From: G039029935 sp039029935 | GTDB lineage: Bacteria; Chloroflexota; Anaerolineae; Caldilineales; Caldilineaceae | Assembly: GCA_039029935.1 (NCBI GenBank) | Contig: JBCCFC010000137.1 | Span: 1-16,019 of the forward strand | Length of the DNA: 16,019 nt | Direction: 5' to 3' | Shown here: piece after piece, positions 6,581 to 11,747 of the stretch | Numbering within the stretch: the first letter of the stretch is position 1 | How the letters are laid out: each line of letters begins with the position of its first letter | Notes under the pieces: generated by a model | Database searches by the model: none | Told to the model about the DNA's origin: nothing | What the model saw: the letters and a program-made list of their open reading frames with translations, nothing else | Made by a program: the position numbers and the translations under genes

Positions 6581-8386
6581 ATGATTTCGCGTCGTACAAT
6601 TACACATCTCAACCACGAACAACTATCCAAAAATCCCTCAGCGGATGCATCCTACTACCCAAACAACGGCGGCTTTAAGGCCATCAGCAAAGGGGACTTG
6701 AAGCAAGCCTATGAGGAGATCGGTGCAGGGCTGTGGTCATTGGGGCTGCGCAAAGGCGACCGCGCCGCTGTCATGTCGCAGAGCCGTTTGGAGTGGGACA
6801 TGGCCGATGGTGGCGCACTGGCAATGGGCATGGTTGTTGTCGCCATCTATCCCACTGCCAAGGAGGAGGATGTCTCCTATATTTTGAATCATTCTGGTTC
6901 GCAAGCTGCCTTTTTAGAGGATGCCAGCCATTGGGCCAAGGTCGCGCCAGAATTGGAGAAGTTGCCAGATTTACAGCATGTCATCATGATTGACCCAACC
7001 GACATGCCATCGGGTGATTGGGTATCGCTCGATCAACTGCGGGAAGAGGGGCGCAAGACTTTAGCAGACAATCCGACGCTTGTCGATGAAGCACGGGAGG
7101 CGGTGCAGACAGAAGACTTGGCAGGGTTGGTCTACACAAGCGGCACAACAGGGTTGCCCAAAGGTGTGGCATTGGCACACTCGAACCTCTTTGCTGTTGC
7201 CGAAATCATCAACAATTTCAACATTTTAAACGATGGTGACACGGGCGTAGTCTATCTGCCCATGTCGCATATCCTGCAACGCGTCAACATGTACTATGGT
7301 CGTATGGCGGGCATCGTGGGCTACTTTGCGCCATCCATGCTCGACCTTGTGCCGACATGCCAAGCCGCCCATCCACGCTCCGTCTCTGGTGTCCCCCGTG
7401 TGTGGGAAAAAATCCATGCCCGTATTATGGCGCAGGTAGCACAGGCTCCGGCTGGACGCCAACGTCTTTTCCATACCGCCGTTAACGCCGGACTGCAAAA
7501 AGTGAAAGCAACTAGCGAGGGCAAGCCTGTCCCACTGGCTGTCAACATACAGTGCTGGATATTTGAACGCGTGGTCTTCCGAAAACTGCGTGCGGCCATC
7601 TTTGGCGAGAACATCGAGTTCCTCACCTCTGGTGCAGCACCCATCAGCACTGAACTGATTGAGTTCTTTGCCGCCATCGGTATTCCTATCTATGAAGGCT
7701 ATGGCTTGACCGAAACCAGCAGTCCGATCACGCTTAACCTGCCAGGCGCAATGAAAATCGGCTCTGTGGGACCAATCTTCCCCGATGCGGAGGCCAAGAT
7801 TGCCGAAGATGGCGAAATCCTGCTCAAGGGGACAGGCGTTTTCAGCGGTTACTACAACAACCCAGAAGCCAACGCCGAGGCCTTCACCGAGGATGGCTGG
7901 TTCAAGTCGGGTGACATTGGACATGTAGATGACGACGGCTATCTTTTCATCACCGACCGTAAAAAGTATCTTATTATCACTGCCGCTGGAAAAAACATCC
8001 CACCTGCGCCCATCGAGCAAAAACTGATGCAGCATCCAATGATCGGCCAAGTGGTTGTGCATGGCGATGCACGCAATTATCTCACTGCGCTCTTTACGAT
8101 TGACCCAGAGGGTGCGCAGGTATGGGCAGAACAGCAGGGTAAGGCTGAGGCTGGTACACCTGTGGATATGGCTTCGTTTATTGCGGATAGCGATGTCCAG
8201 AATGAATTGCAATCATTTGTCGATGGTGTGAATGATGGCCTCGCCAGTTTTGAGACTGTCAAATATTTCCGTGTGTTGCCCGAAGAGTTCTCTGTGGAGA
8301 ATGGGCTGTTGACGCCTTCGATGAAGGTCAAGCGTAAGACGGTTGAGACCGAGTTTGTGGGTTTGTTGGATGAGATGTATGTGTAG
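6581..8386 (+). CDS. Long-chain fatty acid--CoA ligase (AMP-forming)
   Basis: 601 residues, the usual size of bacterial and eukaryote-like long-chain acyl-CoA synthetases. It activates a fatty acid with ATP to acyl-AMP and then to acyl-CoA, feeding beta-oxidation or lipid synthesis. Adenylate-forming landmarks are all present: P-loop YTSGTTGLPKG (185-195), YEGYGLTETS (371-380), FKSGDIG (441-447), TDRKK (458-462) and the C-terminal LTPSMKVKR with the candidate catalytic lysine K582 or K584. IITAAGKNIPPAPIEQKL (465-482) is the hinge-side motif typical of the long-chain subgroup rather than acetyl-CoA synthetases. AAAAGGAG at 6567-6574, 6 nt upstream, fixes the ATG. No transmembrane segment is obvious, so it is cytosolic or peripheral to the membrane. 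It converges on rnpB across the hairpin at 8408-8462. Confidence 0.93.
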   Translation: MISRRTITHLNHEQLSKNPSADASYYPNNGGFKAISKGDLKQAYEEIGAGLWSLGLRKGDRAAVMSQSRLEWDMADGGALAMGMVVVAIYPTAKEEDVSYILNHSGSQAAFLEDASHWAKVAPELEKLPDLQHVIMIDPTDMPSGDWVSLDQLREEGRKTLADNPTLVDEAREAVQTEDLAGLVYTSGTTGLPKGVALAHSNLFAVAEIINNFNILNDGDTGVVYLPMSHILQRVNMYYGRMAGIVGYFAPSMLDLVPTCQAAHPRSVSGVPRVWEKIHARIMAQVAQAPAGRQRLFHTAVNAGLQKVKATSEGKPVPLAVNIQCWIFERVVFRKLRAAIFGENIEFLTSGAAPISTELIEFFAAIGIPIYEGYGLTETSSPITLNLPGAMKIGSVGPIFPDAEAKIAEDGEILLKGTGVFSGYYNNPEANAEAFTEDGWFKSGDIGHVDDDGYLFITDRKKYLIITAAGKNIPPAPIEQKLMQHPMIGQVVVHGDARNYLTALFTIDPEGAQVWAEQQGKAEAGTPVDMASFIADSDVQNELQSFVDGVNDGLASFETVKYFRVLPEEFSVENGLLTPSMKVKRKTVETEFVGLLDEMYV

Positions 8387-8407
8387 CGTACAGATATAGG
8401 GACATCA

Positions 8408-8462
8408 GATTGGTCCAATAGAATTAGAAATGCCTAAATTTTCTAACTCTATTGGACCAATC
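8408..8462. terminator. Long hairpin between convergent acyl-CoA ligase and rnpB
   Basis: 23-bp arms (8408-8430 and 8440-8462, starting GATTGGTCCAATAGA) with a 9-nt loop and one mismatch. That mismatch is A-C in plus-strand RNA but a G-U wobble in minus-strand RNA, so the structure is slightly better on the rnpB transcript. It starts 21 bp after the ligase stop and lies 27 nt beyond the 3' end of RNase P RNA. No T-run follows on either strand. Confidence 0.65.
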
Positions 8463-8488
8463 TTGCAGACTCATATTCATTTTCAAAC

Positions 8489-9090
8489 GGGACAGCCAAT
8501 ACCCCCGATTCTGTTTATTTGATTGGCAAATACCAATCAAACTGGACCGTCATCTGTCTCAACAAATCAAACATTGTTCAGCTTGTTGGCAACTCCTAGC
8601 TTGCTAAGTGTTACTTAGCCTCACCGTCATCGCTGCGACGAAATCTTACCGCTTTTCACAAGTAGAAATCTTGAAGAAAACTACAGCAAAAAACTAGCAA
8701 GACCCATTCGCCTTGCACCCAGTTGCACGCTCGCCTAGCCGACTGTATTACTACAGACGCTGGTAGGCTCTTACCCCACCGTTTCAGCCCTCACCTTCTA
8801 TTCAGTAAATCTAAAAAAGTAACCAGAAATAGCGGAGAGAGCATTCTCTAATGCGACCCCGGCACTAGAGAGTGCCTAACTCCGCGTATTTCTAGAAACT
8901 TATTTAGGTTCACTTCAATAGTGGGCGGGTTTGCTTTCTGTTGCGGTTGTAGTCAACACACAGTTACCCATGTGCCGCCCTCACTTGCTGTTTCGTGAGG
9001 CAACCTTCCCTGATGATTGCGCACCAGAGTGGGAGTCGGGAAGTTCCTCTACCAATGATCTCCACTGGCAGCGACGGTCTTGGCTGTCCC
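8489..9090 (-). ncRNA. rnpB: RNase P RNA (catalytic subunit), type A-like, enlarged
   Basis: Catalytic RNA of RNase P, which matures tRNA 5' ends. On the minus strand the ends pair as P1, 11 bp (GGGACAGCCAA at 9090-9080 with TTGGCTGTCCC at 8499-8489). P2 pairs 7 bp (9079-9073 with 8551-8545), and a P3 hairpin follows. Conserved cores are readable: GCAACAGAAAGCAAACC; GGTGAGGGCTGAAACGGTG followed by GGGTAAGAGCC; GCAAGGCGAATGGG; the L15-like GGTGAGGC that binds the tRNA CCA end; and ACAGAATCGGGGG near the 3' end. A 9-bp P19 hairpin (8518-8541) lies between P2 and P4. Length is about 602 nt against the usual 350-420; the excess sits mainly in a branched insert (8825-8893 and flanks) and an AT-rich stretch around 8640-8710. 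The P4 sequence is unusual (see findings). Ends are set by P1 and may be off by several bases. Short open frames across it are spurious. Confidence 0.92.
8825..8893 (-). other. Branched expansion inside RNase P RNA (P8/P9 region)
   Basis: Between two conserved cores, where E. coli has about 25 nt, this RNA has about 125 nt. The centre closes by AGAAATA+GCGGAG (8825-8837) pairing with CTCCGC+TATTTCT (8880-8893, one bulged base). Inside are two small hairpins: GCATT-CTCT-AATGC (8841-8854) and GGCACT-AGAG-AGTGCC (8861-8876). Together they form a three-way junction. Confidence 0.7.
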
Positions 9091-9102
9091 ATTGTGGGTG
9101 TG

Positions 9103-9111
9103 ATTATAGCA
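9103..9111 (-). promoter_or_regulatory. Extended -10 promoter of rnpB
   Basis: On the minus strand, TGC followed by a perfect TATAAT (9108 to 9103), placing the start near 9096, six bases before the P1 stem. The -35 region falls in the GGGTTGAA repeat tract and reads TTCAAC at 16-bp spacing, a poor match. Confidence 0.7.
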
Positions 9112-9115
9112 TAGG

Positions 9116-9163
9116 GGTTGAAGGGTTGAAAGGTGGAAGGGTTGAAAAGTGGAAGGGTTGAAG
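9116..9163. repeat. Three degenerate 16-bp tandem repeats (GGTGGAAGGGTTGAAA type)
   Basis: Units at 9116-9131, 9132-9147 and 9148-9163 differ from each other at one to three positions. The tract lies between the rnpB -10 and the Uma2 gene and supplies the upstream promoter contact region of rnpB. It is low-complexity, purine-rich on the plus strand, and codes for nothing credible. Confidence 0.8.
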
Positions 9164-9196
9164 TGGTTTTGTGATCCTGTTGAACCACATTTATAC

Positions 9197-9202
9197 TATA
9201 AT
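9197..9202 (+). promoter_or_regulatory. Candidate -10 box for the Uma2/PhyH pair
   Basis: Perfect TATAAT at 9197-9202, about 58 bp ahead of the Uma2 start, without an upstream TG and with no convincing -35 at 16-18 bp. Confidence 0.35.
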
Positions 9203-9259
9203 AGGCTGTTGTGTTACTGTGATTGATGGCGTAATAATTTTTGTGAAGGAGATAGACTG

Positions 9260-9823
9260 ATGACTGTTGCAACACAAACGCTTTCCCCGCTTGCTTATTT
9301 ATTCCATGAACGTCAAAGCGAAATTAGAAGCGATTATTTGGATGGACAAGTATATCAGATGGCGGGTGCAAGTCTCAGCCATAACCGACTTGTGGGGAAG
9401 CTCTATACAAGATTGTCAAACCATTTGGAGCAACAGGGTGGCGATTGTGAAGTTCTACCGAGCGATATGCGTGTCCGTATAGAAGATTCATATATGTATC
9501 CTGACATCGTTGTTGTCTGTGGTGAACCTGAAATCGAGGACAATGACATCTTGTTAAACCCAGCGATTGTGATTGAGGTTCTTTCCCCTTCAACAGAAGC
9601 CTATGATCGCGGCAAAAAATCAAAAAAATTTCGCACGATTGAATCGCTCAAAGAATATGCGCTTGTTTCTCAGGATAGTCCATCTATTGAACACTATATT
9701 CGTCAACCCAATAACCAATGGCTTTTGACAGAATCATCTGGATTAGATAAGACCACTACATTTCCCTCTATCCATTGTACGCTAGAACTCAGTGATATTT
9801 ATCGAAGAATCAAATTTGAGTGA
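9260..9823 (+). CDS. Uma2-family (DUF820) PD-(D/E)XK-type putative endonuclease
   Basis: 187 residues, the usual Uma2 size. Family hallmarks in order: E21...DYLDGQVYQMAGASLSHN (25-42), YPDIVVVCGEP with D82 (80-90), PAIVIEVLSPST with E106 (101-112), YDRGKKSKKFRTIESLKEYALVSQ (115-138). D82, E106 and a lysine around 119-123 are the expected nuclease-fold metal ligands. AAGGAG at 9246-9251, 8 nt upstream, sets the ATG. The biological role of Uma2 proteins is not established; they occur in many scattered copies, notably in cyanobacteria and Chloroflexota, often alone. Here it is 20 bp upstream of a PhyH gene in the same direction, which probably reflects co-transcription more than shared function. 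Confidence 0.88.
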   Translation: MTVATQTLSPLAYLFHERQSEIRSDYLDGQVYQMAGASLSHNRLVGKLYTRLSNHLEQQGGDCEVLPSDMRVRIEDSYMYPDIVVVCGEPEIEDNDILLNPAIVIEVLSPSTEAYDRGKKSKKFRTIESLKEYALVSQDSPSIEHYIRQPNNQWLLTESSGLDKTTTFPSIHCTLELSDIYRRIKFE

Positions 9824-9843
9824 ATGCATAGACCATAAAAATT

Positions 9844-10743
9844 ATGAAGACGCTAACCCAAAAACAACTGACAAAATTTGAGAACGAGGGCTATCTCCTT
9901 GTCCGCCAAGCACTTGACGACAGTGACCTCGCTCCGGTGATTCGTGAGTACGCGACCTACATCGACAGACGTGCGCATGAATTATTGGCCGAGGGCAAAA
10001 TCAGCCAACTATATGAAGCACAACCCTTTGAACGGCGTCTGGCCTCAATTTCACGCGAAACCGCTGAACTCTATCCTGAATTAGATATTTTTCACCTGCG
10101 TGGACAAGCATCCTTTGCATTTCTACGCAACAAAAATTTGCTCGATATGGTGGAGTGCATTGTTGGTCCAGAGATTACGTGCAGCCCAATTCAACATATT
10201 CGTCCCAAATTGCCTGCGGGACTCACACCATCGGGCAATGACCCACATGTCGTACCTTGGCATCAGGATGCAGGTGTGACTTGGGCCGAGGCGGACCCGT
10301 ATGATATTGTGACCGTGTGGCTGCCCTTGACAGCTGCCCGTCAGGAAAGTGGCTGTTTGCAGATACTTCCCGGTATGCATAAAGCGGGATTGCGTCAACA
10401 TGAAAGCAAGCGTGGCGTCGGCACAACCATTGCCAAGGCCGAGATGCCTGAAACTAAATCTGTGACGCTACCCATGAATAAAGGCGATGTGCTGTTTATG
10501 CATAAGATGACACCGCATCGATCCACACGTAATGTGACCGACACAATCCGTTGGAGCATGGACCTTCGTTATCAGGCAACAGGGACACCAACGGGAAGAC
10601 CGTTTTATCCCGATTTTGTGGTGCGTAGTCGTACCAACCCAAATACGGTGTTGACCGATCACGCGGAGTGGGATCAACAATGGGCAGAGGCGTTGGCAAA
10701 TGCAAAAGGGAATGGGGTACGGCTGCATCGCTGGTCAAAATAG
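9844..10743 (+). CDS. Second PhyH-type Fe(II)/2-oxoglutarate dioxygenase
   Basis: 299 residues. Iron ligands H140-Q-D142 (VPWHQDAG) and H225 (HKMTPHRSTRN), with R236 (TIRWSMDLRYQ) placed for 2-oxoglutarate. The core segment DIVTVWLPLTAARQESGCLQ and the loop ILPGMHKAG are standard PhyH features. The N-terminus (FENEGYLLVRQAL) is also typical. The HxD wording, spacing and C-terminus differ clearly from the PhyH at 3108, so these are distinct subfamilies rather than a recent duplication. Start ATG 9844 is the first in frame after the Uma2 stop; it lacks a good Shine-Dalgarno sequence, consistent with translation coupled to Uma2. Substrate unknown. The stop at 10743 abuts a 25-bp hairpin. Confidence 0.88.
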   Translation: MKTLTQKQLTKFENEGYLLVRQALDDSDLAPVIREYATYIDRRAHELLAEGKISQLYEAQPFERRLASISRETAELYPELDIFHLRGQASFAFLRNKNLLDMVECIVGPEITCSPIQHIRPKLPAGLTPSGNDPHVVPWHQDAGVTWAEADPYDIVTVWLPLTAARQESGCLQILPGMHKAGLRQHESKRGVGTTIAKAEMPETKSVTLPMNKGDVLFMHKMTPHRSTRNVTDTIRWSMDLRYQATGTPTGRPFYPDFVVRSRTNPNTVLTDHAEWDQQWAEALANAKGNGVRLHRWSK

Positions 10744-10744
10744 C

Positions 10745-10800
10745 GTAGCGGGTTCAGGGATCGCAGATTGGTTGTAATCTGCGATCCCCGAACCCGCTAC
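10745..10800. terminator. Very long hairpin between convergent PhyH and tRNA-Cys
   Basis: 25-bp arms (10745-10769 and 10776-10800, beginning GTAGCGGGTTCAGGGATC) and a 6-nt loop, with one mismatch that is A-C on the plus strand and a G-U wobble on the minus strand. It begins one base after the PhyH stop. There is no T-run, but a conventional terminator follows at 10819-10852. Confidence 0.7.
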
Positions 10801-10818
10801 ACTATTCAGTGCAATAAA

Positions 10819-10852
10819 AAAGTGCTTTCTCCAAAATTGAAGAAAGCACTTT
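10819..10852 (-). terminator. Intrinsic terminator of tRNA-Cys
   Basis: 12-bp stem (AAAGTGCTTTCT and complement) with a 10-nt loop, followed on the minus strand by a run of T's (CTTTTTTATTG). It begins 5 nt after the tRNA 3' end. On the plus strand it is followed by TTTAAG only, so it may work weakly for the PhyH transcript too. Confidence 0.88.
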
Positions 10853-10857
10853 AAGAG

Positions 10858-10928
10858 AGGCGACGGTGGGAATCGAACCCACGATAAGGGTGTTGCAGAC
10901 CCCTGCCTTACCACTTGGCCACGTCGCC
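10858..10928 (-). tRNA. tRNA-Cys (anticodon GCA)
   Basis: 71-nt cloverleaf on the minus strand. The acceptor GGCGACG pairs with CGTCGCC. The anticodon stem GGGGT/ACCCT encloses the loop CTGCAAC, giving anticodon GCA. The T arm is GTGGG-TTCGATT-CCCAC. Discriminator base U73 is the expected cysteine identity element. The CCA end is not encoded and must be added after transcription. It stands alone, with its own promoter and terminator. Confidence 0.97.
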
Positions 10929-10958
10929 ATAATCTCTTATTAAATAATGAGCTAGAAA

Positions 10959-10987
10959 ATAATACCAAATTGAATTTCCTTTGTCAA
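10959..10987 (-). promoter_or_regulatory. Strong consensus promoter of tRNA-Cys
   Basis: On the minus strand, perfect TTGACA (10987 to 10982), 17-bp spacer, TATTAT (10964 to 10959). It is the only promoter in the window with both boxes near consensus. The predicted start near 10952 gives a leader of about 24 nt before the tRNA. Confidence 0.85.
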
Positions 10988-11092
10988 ATCCCAAAATGCG
11001 TGGATAAACAAAAATACCAAGGAAATCGGTCCAAAAACAAATAAATCATCGTCAAATTTATATTTTCACAGAAAATTCTAAAGGAGTATCAA

Positions 11093-11566
11093 GTGGCTCG
11101 TTCAGAAAAAATAGACCAAACCCTTTTTTGTGACCATTGTGGTATCTCTTTTTTGTGGTCACAAGAAGAGCAGAATCCACCAACACTGGAACAAGTCGTA
11201 GATAGTGAGGAAAGTGAGGAAAGTGAGGAAGTAGATATGGCTGATACACAAACTTTATCTTCTTTCCTAGATATATCACGTAAGAAAAATACAACAACGG
11301 TGAAAAAGCCAGCCCATTGCCCCGGTTGCCGACATCTGTTGCCTGCGGATGAGCGCGAGCGAGGCTTGGTCAAGTGGTATAACCCACAAAAGCAGTTTGG
11401 CTTTATCACCCGGGCAAACGCACCAGAGATATTTGCTCACCGTACACAAATTCGTAGCAAAGGCAGTGGGCAAAGACGCATGAAGCCCGGTGTGTTAGTT
11501 GAGTTCCGGCCCGATGAGAACAATAAAGGCCCCTACGCTGCCGATATTCACATCCTCGAAAGTTAG
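11093..11566 (+). CDS. Zinc-ribbon and cold-shock domain protein
   Basis: 157 residues. The N-terminus has a Cys pair in LFCDHCGISFLWSQEEQ (C13, C16), matching the first half of the zf-trcl zinc ribbon. The second pair, HCPGCR (C76, C79), follows only after about 50 residues rich in Asp, Glu and Ser. A cold-shock domain fills 90-155: GLVKWYNPQKQFGFIT contains RNP1-like KQFGFI, and EIFAH is RNP2-like. Cold-shock domains bind single-stranded RNA or DNA, so a cytosolic RNA-binding or stress role is likely. The start is GTG, supported by AAGGAG at 11081-11086 six bases upstream. Combined zf-trcl and cold-shock proteins are, as I recall, common in Chloroflexota; the long acidic insert between the two Cys pairs is the odd part. 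It is divergent from tRNA-Cys and probably monocistronic. Confidence 0.82.
   Translation: MARSEKIDQTLFCDHCGISFLWSQEEQNPPTLEQVVDSEESEESEEVDMADTQTLSSFLDISRKKNTTTVKKPAHCPGCRHLLPADERERGLVKWYNPQKQFGFITRANAPEIFAHRTQIRSKGSGQRRMKPGVLVEFRPDENNKGPYAADIHILES
11204..11230 (+). repeat. In-frame 9-bp tandem repeat, three copies (AGTGAGGAA)
   Basis: Three identical 9-bp units encode Ser-Glu-Glu three times within the acidic insert of the zinc-ribbon/cold-shock protein. Copy number changes would keep the reading frame, so length variation between strains is plausible. Confidence 0.9.
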
Positions 11567-11679
11567 CGGATTCAGTCTTTCCGCGATAAAATATCCAGTT
11601 GGATTGATTAAAAAGACTTAACCGCAGAGGGATGTAATGGTGTGGGGGTGTGATGGTGTATGGGTGAAGTTGTCAATCA

Positions 11680-11717
<38 letters not shown>

Positions 11718-11747
11718 CTTTTCGGTTCAAATTAACTGGAAAACAAA

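Noticed and set aside
7226..8212. Minus-strand open frame of 328 codons inside the acyl-CoA ligase gene
   Set aside because: Lies wholly antisense to a clearly recognisable enzyme; the product has no recognisable motif and no ribosome-binding site.
8489..9090. tmRNA or 6S RNA as an explanation for the structured gap
   Set aside because: No tmRNA tag frame or TTCGANTCC-type tRNA-like end is present, and the length and conserved blocks fit RNase P RNA.
8931..9275. Short open frames on both strands between the rnpB promoter region and Uma2
   Set aside because: They overlap conserved RNase P RNA structure and low-complexity repeats, and lack ribosome-binding sites.
9260..10743. Uma2 plus neighbours as a defence island or transposon
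   Set aside because: No transposase, terminal repeats, methyltransferase or helicase; the surroundings are housekeeping RNAs and metabolic genes.
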